64,000 nt of DNA, from the NCBI GenBank assembly GCA_008828725.1, contig MEHQ01000871.1:62001-126000 (forward strand), written 5' to 3'. The stretch comes from Saccharina japonica. Its lineage: Eukaryota > Sar > Phaeophyceae > Laminariales > Laminariaceae. Shown here piece after piece: positions 35,101 to 47,700 of the stretch (position 1 is the first letter of the stretch; every line of letters starts with the position of its first letter). Under the pieces are notes generated by a model, which did not search any database, was not told the origin of the DNA, and was given only the letters and a program-made list of their open reading frames with translations. A program made the position numbers and the translations under genes.

Positions 35101-38100
35101 GAGTACGTAGTAAAGCTGCAGTCTACTATTAATATGAATAGTTTATTAAAGTAACGGCATTAACAGAAAAAACTACAACATATCTGGTACTGGTCGTATA
35201 TATATACTCGTACAAATATTACTAATAGGATTACACTTGCAAAAGTGCTGGCATACGTATAAAATATATATATATACAGTACGACACTGTCAAGAGACAA
35301 CCATCACCGCTATCACCACTCACGACAGCACCGAAATAGACACGGCAGCACACCAGCACAACAAGCGACGCAAATCGACAGGTACCATTAATAGTACAGC
35401 ACAGGACACCTAATAAGAAACAGGAAATCTGGTCCAGGCTGGATTTCTTATTCGAGAGAGGATGCTTTCTACACTAGTTTTAAGATAACGACTCCCAAAT
35501 TTCTTATTTTCCTCCGAATCTCAGCCTGGCTTTCTTGTTAGCCTGTTTCTTATTAGGCGTCCTGTACTGTACCACTCTGTCCCGAAATTTAAGAACCGTT
35601 TGTATAGAATATTAATGTACAAAATGTGCTTATATTTCGGGACAGAGTGGTATGCCACACCGACTATTACAGGGGACCATAGTAAATAGGACCAAATCAT
35701 TTTATTAATAGTAAAAATAGGGAAATATATACCTGGTATATACCTGGTAGTTTTTTTGTGTGTACCGTATCCCCCGTAATGTGACAATAGACGCGAATGC
35801 TGACAAGAACAGCGAAAGAGACAACGTCCTCGCATCTCACCAAACGCCAGCACCTCGACGACTAACTCGTCTAATCTACCAGGCATGTAACACAAGGTTT
35901 ATCACAGGTAGTGGTCAACATACTTCAAAACAGGACAGCAGCCTGTGTAAATGCGTTGAATGCTTCGGATGATTTTAATGCTGGCTGCATGAATTATTAT
36001 TAATAGTTGGTTGTGTGGATGGGTGGATGGATGTATTGATACTGGCTGGTAAAGAAACAGGGATCCCGGCTCGGTCTTGGTGTCTTAAATGATAACTGGT
36101 GTGCTCTTCGCTCTTCCTGTACCAGTACAACAGTATATAGTAGATTACATAGGTGTCCTGTACTGCATTACCACCTTGCTTCGTACACTATTAATGTATG
36201 TATGTCCTGTACTGCAGTACTACCGAAAACCACTATTAGCAGGTGTCCTGTACTGCATTACTACCGTATTAATACTCAATTAGCATTTGTCCTGTACTGC
36301 ATTATTATTAGTGTCGCGATACACTATAAATAGATGTTCTGTACTATTAATAGCGTAATACTCAATTAACAGGTGTCATGTACTGCAGTACTACCGCTAC
36401 ACACTACTAGTCGGTGTCCTCTACGGCATTTGTAGTTACTGTAGTACCGTAATATGGTATGAATACCAGGCGATGCAGATGGTAAGTGTTGGCCGGGGAG
36501 CGTTGAGCCTTTGCCACGTCAGTGGATAACGAACAAGCCTGAATTGAGAAAAGGTAGTATTGTGGTACGAGTTTTGCAAACGAACAGATAAGGGCTGCAA
36601 TCAGGCTGCCATGCAAGCCCACGTCACTAAACAAGGGAAAACACGTCATGATATCATGGTACTGTATGCATATGCCATCAACAATGTAATATATCCTACA
36701 GTATACTGGTATGTATGTAAGCGCCGGTCGCCACGGTGGTCTAGCGGTTAACCTCCAATGCTATACGAGTATCACACCTGATATCTACCTGATATACTAT
36801 TACTATTTATCTATTTATTGCGTTGATGTCGTGGGTTCGATTCTCCGTACACAGACCGTTCAGGATAGATTCGGGTAATTGTCAATGGACATGATGGCTT
36901 TGGTTGGCTGTTCTTTTTCACTTTGTGCCCGCGGACTGGCATTCTGGCAGCTCTCCAGACAGCAGCTGCGTGCTCCATCTTGTTCCCACGCCTACCGTTT
37001 GTTTTTGTACAGACAGCACTTCAGACAGTAGTTACGCTGTAGTCGGCAAATTCATTGGTAAAGAGTGGGAGGGGGGGGGGGGGGGGGGGGACGATGCTGC
37101 TGTAGTCGAATGGAGATTGCGGGCGTGTAGTTCAGTTTTGGACACGCATAACATGCTGTAGGGATTTTAGGTGTACCTCTTCGGACTTGTGTATCCTTTC
37201 CCTGCTAAGTGTACGTGTTCTTTAGGATTCTCTGATGGCTCTAGCACTTTTGTGACCACGGGCCGTGATCTTGCTAGATCAGACTATAGGGATTAGCAAC
37301 TGAAACGAGTTTAATGTGAAGAAAAACAACAACAACAACATAATGTAATCATCCTTTTTTTCCGCCGGGTTGTCCCTCTGAGAGGGCTATCATACTGTTA
37401 CTACATGCAGTACGAGGTAGCGATTCTTATTGGGTGACATGGAACAGCCTACATACCTGGTACCACTCTGTCCCGAAATATTAGTACCGTTTTCATTGGA
37501 TATTAGTGTATAAAAGGTGCTTATATTTCGGTACATAGTGATAAGTAACTTGGCAAGAATAATATGAATACGCGTATTAGGAGGGTCGTCGTATTATGCG
37601 CGTCGTATGACTACGTACGCAAGAGGCCTGAGGCGGATCCACCGCCATTGCCGCCACTCGCGCACACCAGCACAAAAAAAAAAAAAAAAATCAAACAGAA
37701 CTTACCTGCAGGCTGGTTAGTAATAGTTGATTATTTGTTATTTGCCCGTCTCTGGCGTTGGGCTAGTTGGGAGAGCCCCTACCCTATTTGGGCTACGACC
37801 CTCCAAACAAGCCCATGGCCCCTTCGACGGGTAGAAAGGAAGGTTTAATGTGAAGAACACACACACACACACACACACCTTCAATCTTCAAGCGTTCTCC
37901 TGCTGCAGTGGTATACAGAGTATGTAGAACTGAAAAACAACAACAATTAATTGCGGCTACGTATACGCGTACGTACGTATCGTCGTTTGTATTATGTTTC
38001 ATTTCAGAGTTCGTTTTCGTTTTTATTGTCGTCTTGGTCTTGTTATTTTTCTGGTCTTGGCCTTGTTGTGTCGTTGTGTTCTCGTACCCGGTGCATTCAT

Positions 38101-38723
38101 TGGCATTTCACTTGCTTTACCCATTCATTTGCGTTTATTTTTGTTTTTGTTTTTTCTCTGTCTCACAGTAGTCTGTGACCATATAATTTGTGTACTATCT
38201 CCCTAGGATTAGGAATCAGGACTCGTCTCACCGTTTGTGACCATATAATTTGTATCTGTCTAGGATTAGGAACCAGGACAGACACTGACTGGGTGTACTG
38301 ATGTAGACGGGTTTAATGTGAAGACAACACACACATCGTAGTCTATCTGATCTGTCTATTAATAGCAATGAGGTCATTTGGGAACATCAAAACCACAGCA
38401 ACAACAACAATAACAGCAACGACAACGACAACAACAACAACACCACCAACACCAAAAACAACACCGACAACAACAACAGATAGGGTACGAGCATGTACAT
38501 ACAGTATTTTTTACTAATAACACTATTTGGTCCTATTTACTAGTGTTTACTATGGCCCCCCGTAATAGTATAGGTCTCGCTACTATTCGCAGTGGATACT
38601 TGCAACTGCTGGCGCCAACTGCCTGGCGCTAGTGGGTTGCTGGAAGGCATATGATACAAGCAAAAACAAATGGTGTACTCGTACGTATTTCCGGAGATTT
38701 TCGGTTGTGGCGGCGCACAAAAG

Positions 38724-38756
<33 letters not shown>

Positions 38757-41700
38757 CTCCTGCTCCGTCTCGAAAGGGATGCGTGGTCAATGGTCGAATG
38801 ACTAAGGCAATCAACAAATGAGCACGGCCCTCCCCCCCCCCCCCGCTCCTGCTCCGTCTCGAAAGGGATGCGTGGTCAATGGTCGAATGACTAAGGCAAT
38901 CAACAAATGAGCACGGCCCTCCCCCCCCCCCCCGCTCCTGCTCCGTCTCGAAAGGGATGCGTGGTCAATGGTCGAATGACTAAGGCAATCAACAAATGAG
39001 CACGGCCCTCCCCCCCCCCCCCGCTCCTGCTCCGTCTCGAAAGGGATGCGTGGTCAATGGTCGAATGACTAAGGCAATCAACAAATGAGCACGGCCCTCC
39101 CCCCCCCCCCCGCTCCTGCTCCGTCTCGAAAGGGATGCGTGGTCAATGGTCGAATGACTAAGGCAATCAACAAATGAGCACGGCCCTCCCCCCCCCCCCC
39201 GCTCCTGCTCCGTCTCGAAAGGGATGCGTGGTCAATGGTCGAATGACTAAGGCAATCAACAAATGAGCACGGCCCTCCCCCCCCCCCCCGCTCCTGCTCC
39301 GTCTCGAAAGGGATGCGTGGTCAATGGTCGAATGACTAAGGCAATCAACAAATGAGCACGCCCCTCCCCCCCGCCCCCCCCCGGTACATTATTTTAGGCG
39401 GCCGTCTGTGTCAGCACCTATGCTTCGCTCAAAATTAGCGATTAAACCCTTTGGGCACTTAAGAGGGCAGTGTTATTGCGAGGGCCCATAGTAAATAGGA
39501 CCAAATTTTGTTCGTAAAGAATAGGTAACTATGTAGGTTTTTGTATATACCGTAGGCCCTATTTACTACCTGGTAGTGTTTACTATGGTCCTCCGTATTA
39601 ACCCTTTAAGAACTGCACTGTTTAGAAATACCTATTTAACTCTAATTCCAAGTGTTTTGTCCCCACATCGGGACTGGAGTCCTAAATGGGACAAGAGAAG
39701 AAAAAACAATGACCACACTTTGGTAACATCACCCATCTGCGAGTAGCAGCGTGAGTGCCGAGCAGGATGAGGTAGCATCGTGTTGCGCCCGAGCCGGAAG
39801 ACTCCTTGCACTGCTTTGTAACTCGGAGACCAGTTTTTATCACCCCCCCCCCCCATCATTGTACGTAGGGATGCGAGGGTCTATGGTCATACGACTACGG
39901 CCGTGCACGACATGAGTACACCCCCCCTTATCACATCACGCAGTTGCCGTATGTATATAGCTGTACTCGTCCTGTTTTTTCACCGTCATTTCCCCCCTCC
40001 CCTGGAGTTCCATATTAAGGGACCCTGCGATAAGGGAAAACGGCATATAAGGGACCTCAGATTTATGCCCACCGTTTTTGCCCACTTTTTTATTATAATA
40101 AGGGGCCGGTACCAACTCTGATAAGGGACGTCGGTATATAAGGGACCTCCAGTCTCGAACGCACTATAGGGTACCTTAAAAGGGGCCTCTGGTCTACTTG
40201 TAAACAAGAGCCGCTCGGCTTGAAGCAAGTTCAGTAGCGCGACGACTCCTTTCTCTATGTTCGTCGTAACTTTTTACTTTCCAGCTCAGCTCTTATTACG
40301 GCATCTGTACTAGTGGCCCCTCTATAGTGCCGGTTGATGAGTAAGTAGTGCCGGGCTGCCTGATTATAGCAGTGCCCAGGGGCGTCCCGAAAAGTTTTTT
40401 TTCGACACCCAACTATCCAAAATGGTCAGAATGGAAAACAAATCGGATCACAACAGTGTTTCGATTTTTTTTTTTTTTCCATTCTTCTGACCATTTTAGA
40501 TACTTAGGTGTCGAAAAAAGCTTTTCGGACGCCCTCGTAGTGCCTGTGAAATCGCTTGGCACAACAGACGGGAGTAATTAACCAGTGCGGCAGTGTGCGG
40601 AATAGTGCCGGTTGCCGCTATACCTACTGTAGTTGGCTGGCGCATACATACCGGCACTATAGAGGGACCATTACTCAGTAGTTAGTACCAGGTAGGTTTT
40701 ACCCTCAGCTGTCCTATGCTATGCTGGACATTAAGCCGTGCTCACGGGTGTCTTCGCCCCCCCCCTCCCCCCGGTACGTAATTGCCTCCATTCTCAGCAT
40801 TCCCACTGGTCGGCGATTTTCATCGAACTTCTTTGCACAAATCCCTCAAGCGCCGAAACGCACCTATCTACTAGTCCGGGGGAACAGATAGTAAATTCGT
40901 CGGACCAAATGTTATTAATAATAAAAATAGCCTACGGTACACAAAAAAACGCCTACATATTTCCCTATTTTTACTATTACTAACATTTGGTCCTATTTAC
41001 TATGGTCGCCCGTAATACTACTAGTATGTATGATATGTATGATATGTTATGATATGTATGGTATGCACTAAGTATATGTCAGGAGAAGAAACAAAGCCTT
41101 TTTATCAAGACTGCCGGATACATTTAAGCTGGAGAATCAATGACGCCTCATGCCTGACTGGATGACTAACGATACGATACATAATATACATACCACATAC
41201 TTCCCACATACTACGTCATGTACCTGCATGGAGTGCCGCAAGTGGGAGAAGACGTGCACTACGCTGCCCACGCCCTCTCGCCCTGCACCAATCAGATCAA
41301 ACAACACAAAACGAACAGGCACAAGGAGGGTGGGAATATTGAGTTGTCGTACAAATCTTGAACGAAAAAAAAACAGCAACAGGTGTGATTTGCAAGCTGT
41401 GTGTGATATGATATGATACTAAGATCGCGAGTACCATTATACGGGTTTCTATATGACCTCATGCAGGATGCATATATATCACTTATGGAGGGGGACAAAC
41501 CCTGAAGTTGCGGGACTCAGCGGGGTGGGGGGGGGGGGGGGTATATCCCTTGGGGGGGGGGGGGATCTGTTTCCAAAAAGTACACTACTGAGAGATTGCA
41601 CGTAGCTTCACCACGAGTGCGCTACAGCTCAAAACATATTATGACAGCGATACGTAGATGTCCGCTCCGTCTTTATCCGCAGAAAAACCTTCAACACGTG

Positions 41701-44700
41701 AATACAGATCAGATAGATCATGATCTAGATCATCTACAGCTAGATCATGATATACACCATCTGTATATCATCTAGATCCTAGCCTGCCGGTATGAGATGT
41801 TGTACAGGATCTGTATAGTACAGATCCAACCCGGGATACACGTTATATAGAACATGCAGGTTATACGGCTCCTACCCGGCAACATGAGCTAGATCATACA
41901 GATCATACAGATCATACAGATCAATAATATATCTGCCCTGGGGATCTACAGCAGCAGATCATCAAGTGGGAGTCGATGATCTGTTGATGATCTGTCCCAG
42001 GTGCTAGACCTTGCGGGCATCGGTAAGAAATCAACCTATTACGGAGGACCATAGCAAGCAGGACCAAATATTGATAAATAGTAAACACACAAGAAAGAAA
42101 AGTTGGGATATTTATCGGGTTATTAGAGAGATAAAAGAGGAGAGGCCGCGGTGTTGATGCGTACGTATCGATTTCACGTCGGACTGGAAGATGTACGATT
42201 CATTTGTGGGAGGGAAAAATAAAATGAAAATGAAAAATGAAAAATGAAAAATGAAAATAGAAATAAAAACAACAAAAATAAAAATAACATAAAAATACGA
42301 GTATGGAAGAGCGGATCATCCCCATGACAGGCAGTGGTTATCATACAATATTCTTACGGGAGCCCATAGTAAATACTAGTAAATAGGACCTACGATACAT
42401 AAAAGCTATATATTTCCTTGTTTTTACCATTAATAACATTTGGTCCTATTAACTACGAGTATGGCCCGCCCTAATAACACTCCTTGGCAACACCTATTAT
42501 TTTAATAGGAGTATGCGCCAGAGCAAAACAACACCGTGACGGAAAGTACAAGCAGTAACACCCTTCATCTGCCAGAGTCACACTATCAGGGGTAAGTAGC
42601 AGCCCGCCGCCGACACGCTCACCTCGTACTAGCTTCCGCGACAGCCCTAGCTCCGAAAAAAGCAACGAGCTCGCTGCCCGCTCCCTCTCCTCCTCAGGCA
42701 CCATCTCGGACACGGGACCGCCTTTAACACCCGCCTTACTTCCGCCTTTCCCTCCCCCTCCCGCTCCCCCCTCTGAGCCATCCCTAAGCACCACACAGGG
42801 ACATTCCCACTGACCGGCGAGCAAACCCTGGGGGGAAAAAAAACGTCAAAGAATCGCCATACCAGTCGTAGCATTCATCGATAACAAATGCTCGTACTCG
42901 TGCTCGTATACACATCGGGATGACACGGCCTGCAATTAATGAAATGTCCTGCAATTATCAATAGGGCGACGAGAACCAGCCCGAACAGGGAGAAATAGGC
43001 TTCCGTTCTTGACAGAAAAAGTGATCCCCATGTGTACAAGAATGCCGCCTAACGTACACACACACACACACAAAATGCGGCGGAATACTGACCGTTTCGG
43101 GACGCTTGACCAGGAAAATCTGTAGACCTGTCTTCTTGCAGTTCCGCTCCACCACAGAAACAGATAGCGTTTGCTGCTTTACGGCCCTAGTACATCACAG
43201 GGGGGAGAAACAAAAAAGCGAAAGCGGCAAAGGCGAGTCAGGACACCGTTGAGCACGTTCGGCTTAAAGACGTCTTCTTGGTTCCCTCGACACACCACCA
43301 ATACACTACCATATTTTTGTTTTCAATCCCATTTATTATCTTCGCCCTTCTTTTCTCCCCCTTCCTAGTCGAAACTCAGACCCGGGGTCACAGAGTAGGC
43401 TCTTCTCCCTCCTTTCCCACTACGGTTCGTGCCTTGCATTTGTATCGCGAAAATAATTCAGCCCTTTCTTCCCTCGTCGACTCGCATCGAATTGCGCCTA
43501 CCCACGCTTCTAGGCGCTTTCACCAGTTGATTCCGTTTTACTTTTTATTGTTTTGCAAATAAACTCAAAAGTCCGACCCACGTGATATTCGAACCCCAGA
43601 AACCAAATCTTAGTAGCATTCGAGAACACCACTATTAATAGACCATCGGGGCGACCACTATGTCCCAAAATATAATATTTTTTTGTATTACGTATCAACA
43701 TAAAAACGGTCCTTATATTTATGTCCAGAGTGGTACCAGGTAGATGACAGCCAATAAGCCGCCTTGCCAAGGACGAAAGACGAGGGTAGCCCTCGACCAA
43801 CATAGTGGGGTACTATAGAATACCAGGCAGAGTAGTATATATACTCTGGGCGGGTGCCAAACTCAGTTATATTGGTCATACCCGGGTAGCAAACCTGGTA
43901 GTATTGGTCATACCCAGGTACCAAATCTGGTCATAGTAGTCATATCCGGGTACCAAACCGAGTTATATTGGCCAAACCCGGGTACCAAACCTGGTTGTAC
44001 CGGCCATACCCGGGTACCAAACCTGGTTGTATTGGCTATACCCAGGTTCCAAACCTGTTAATATTGGCCATACCCGTGTACCAAAGTTGGTTGTATTGGC
44101 CATACCCATGTACCAAAGCCGGTTATATTGGCTATATACCCGGGCAAGCACTACGTACGGTGCGTCCAGAGTTTACATCTGAAAACATTTTTTTCTTTTT
44201 GAAGTAGGCTCTTGAGATCGAGTTTTTCCTTAAAACCTATCTTTGCAACCTTAAGCTTATTCTTGATACTCCGGTCGCACGTCCTATTATATCATACGTA
44301 AACGGGGTGTGTAGGCTGATATCATATAGTATAGCATTTACAGGGGTCTACAATTTCTGACTGTTTTTAAACGCATCGAACTCGCTATACCTAACAGGTA
44401 CCAGGCACAGAGTTATATCTTGTACTGAGCAAAATGGCTACGTCCTGCTGCTGTATTTACGGCGTACTTCCCGAAGATGTGGCCGAGATGTATACAAGAC
44501 ACCCTTGCCACGTTAGTACAATACGTTTCATCAATTTATCGACCAAGAGCTTTAATCGGTTTTCTTTTTTGTTTGCATGGGATAACAGCTTAAATCCTTT
44601 TTTTTTGCGTGAGATAAGGCCGTTTCTTATGTTTTTTTTTTCAGGTTCATACATGGACCCCTTTTGATCAAGGGCAAAAAAAACAGCATATTTTAAGAGC

Positions 44701-47700
44701 TTGAATCCATTTTGTTGCGTGAGACAAGAGCTTGGAAAATTGCAGGCGCATCCCTTCCTTTAAGGTAGCATGCTTCATGGCGCACCCCTGCCCCAACCCT
44801 TTTACTACTGGAAATAGTATACCACACTAAATCCAAGCAGTTTGTCCCCAAAAACGTGGGTGCGGTTCTAAAAGGGTTAAGGTAGCATGCTTCAATTCGC
44901 ACCCTTAAGAAATGGTCCCACGTATTTGGGGACAAACTACTTGGAATTAGTGTGGGATACGCTTTTCAGTTCTGAATGGGTTAACTTTTTTTTTTTTTTT
45001 TTTTCTTTTATCCTCCGGCGGATGGGTCAAAATAAAGCTTACGCCCTCCACACTTCCACGTCTCACTTCGTGCACGTCGTGTGTCAATTCACTCCATGCT
45101 CCCTCGGAAGTATCAGCCCTTGCTGTCTACGACCTTCGGTAACTTGAGCATGTTGAATGGGTTAACCCCTTAAGAACTGGTCCCACGAATTTGGAGATAA
45201 ATTACTTGGAATTAGTGTAGGACATTCTTTTTCAGTTCTGAATGGGTTAACCCCATAAGAACTGGTCCCACGAATTTGGGGACCAACTACTTGGAATTAG
45301 TGCGGGACATTTTTTTTCAGTTATGAATGGGTTAAGATAGCATGCTTCATGGGTCATGGGACACCTCTGCCAAAAAAGCAGCGTGGGGGCGTGATCAGGA
45401 AGGAAGGAGCACCGACCGCTTTTTACAACTTGGTATATATTTTTTTCATGGTTGTGTTTATTTTAATTTTCCACCCGGAAATGTGCAGGCAGCATGTGCA
45501 TGAGCTTCAGCGTTAGCCACTCAAAATATGATAAATAGTAGCATTCCCAAAAAGAGGAAAAAAATAAAAATAAAATAAAATACTATAAACAATTATTAAA
45601 AAAAAAAAAAACAGAACAGCTGCGAGATCGAGTATTTCGTCGAAACTCATATATACCATCTTTGCGGGCTGAGTGTGATACTTCGATCGCGCGTACATAT
45701 ATATATATGAAGGAAACAAAAATAGAGGGAAACTGTGCACGAATAATATGAAGTAGTACACATATTATACAATGATCGGAAACAAGAGATTGGGAGTTCA
45801 CAAAATTTGGCCCGTTGTCGGGACGAAGCATTTGAAAAAAAAGTGTTTTGTGCTGCTATTAGTGCAGGACGCAGGACACATCCTTCATCACGTACCCCCT
45901 GCTAACAGTTTCAGCCTCGGCCCAAAATTACAGATGTCGCGTAATCGCGTAATGCATACTGGCACATAAAAAGACATGAATAAATACGTACCGGTGCAAG
46001 GGTGTATGAAGTACCAGGAGGTGCTTGTTGAATATTGTTATATACCGGTACAAAAGGAAACATAAAGTCAACTATTAATATTAAAATACCACGTACGTAA
46101 TGCTTAAAAGTAAGTATCCGTATAATATATGACGAAATCTTCGAGCTCACCGAGAGCTCACAGCTGTTTTATTTTATTTTTATTTTTCAAATATATACCA
46201 GGTATGTATGACAGCAGTCCATGTATATACTCGTCTACCTGGACAAAACATTTCCTTCGTCCCGTATGTACTCAAGTACAGAAGTACAGTACGATTATCC
46301 GATAGTAGTATTTACGCCCTTTGAATTTTTTCAAATACGTCGTATATACCCTGAATATGATCGATGATACGTGTTATGCTCGTATCATATTATACGGATG
46401 CCAGGTATCATATAGATAAATAAAAAACGACATGTAGGTGTGAGATCGGAGATCGAGGATTTCGTCGAAACTCACCCTTCTTTGCATATTATATATAAAA
46501 ATGAACATGTACCAGGTACCAGGTACAGATTAACATCTTGGAATTTAAAAATAGAAAATAGAGCAAGAATAATAGAATAATAGAGTAGAAAATCATTTAT
46601 GTAGGACAAAAAACGATTCCGAATACATCGTACACACCGATATTCATACCACCAATACGTTCGCTCAAAATTGGCCTTTTTTGGGAAATTTCGAGATTTT
46701 TTGTCCCATATCTATATATATTCCAGTTGACTTTTTTGGCAACGCAGAACCATATATACCCCGACTGCGCTATGAATAGGAGAGCGTTCAAAAATGAAAA
46801 ACAGAGTAGAGAATCATGCAAACAAAACGATTCCGATTAATCATTCCTACAAAAACATGTGTGAAAAAAGTCCAAAGTTTGGGATTCTAATTTTTGGAAT
46901 TTCTCTACTCCGACTCCGACCCGGGAGATTTCGTGAGTTTGGTAAGGTAACTCATATCTACGAACTACACCCTGACGGCTGGCGGAATATTAATATTTCA
47001 AGAGGTTGTAGTCGAGAGCGTTGAAAGGGAAAAAAATCGTAGATCATGATGGAAGAAAAAACGATTCCGATTACTCGTACATATTTATTCCAACAATACG
47101 TTCAAAAACGGCCAAATTTTGGGAACGTAATTTTTAAGATCGATTCTCCTCTGTCCCAGAAGTATTCCGCACTTTATTTTGGAAAAAAATCAGAAATAAT
47201 AAGTATATACCCTGACGACGTTTAAGAAGGTACCGAAATAATGCGAGTATGATAACCGCCCCTATACATATCAAAACAAACACCCCGCGGCGACACGAGT
47301 ATTTTTAGCGGAAACAGACAAAAATCCGGAGTAAAACACCACACCCCCTGTCGAAACAAAAAATGCGAAAAACGCCCCGCCCACACCCAGCAGTAAACGC
47401 CGGGCTCGCGTAAATCTGCCCGCGGAGGCGAACTTCCTTAGATCTGCCTACTCTGAAAATAGAGCGTTCCCAAGAACGACGACCAGGTGTCACACCAACC
47501 AGGCATGCCTCTCGTTAGGATTAGGGTTAGGGTTAGAGTTCCGGGTCGGGGTGGTGGCCGCCGTTAGCCGGAACCAAAAAAAGCTCACCGTCGGCAACGA
47601 ATGCCTGACAGCTTCGTGACAAAAACCCTACCTCATTAGAAACAGCATCATTTTATGCGGGCACGTCTGAGAAGTTCGCCTGCGCGGCGGGCAGATTTGC

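Noticed and set aside
36724-36860. A functional tRNA gene
   Set aside because: Box A and box B are present but acceptor-stem ends do not pair and the spacing is too large; the sequence runs on into a retroposon body.
33626-37161. Conserved 83-85-residue protein found on both strands
   Set aside because: Both frames belong to the two inverted copies of retroposon H; the conservation is at DNA level and includes a G run.
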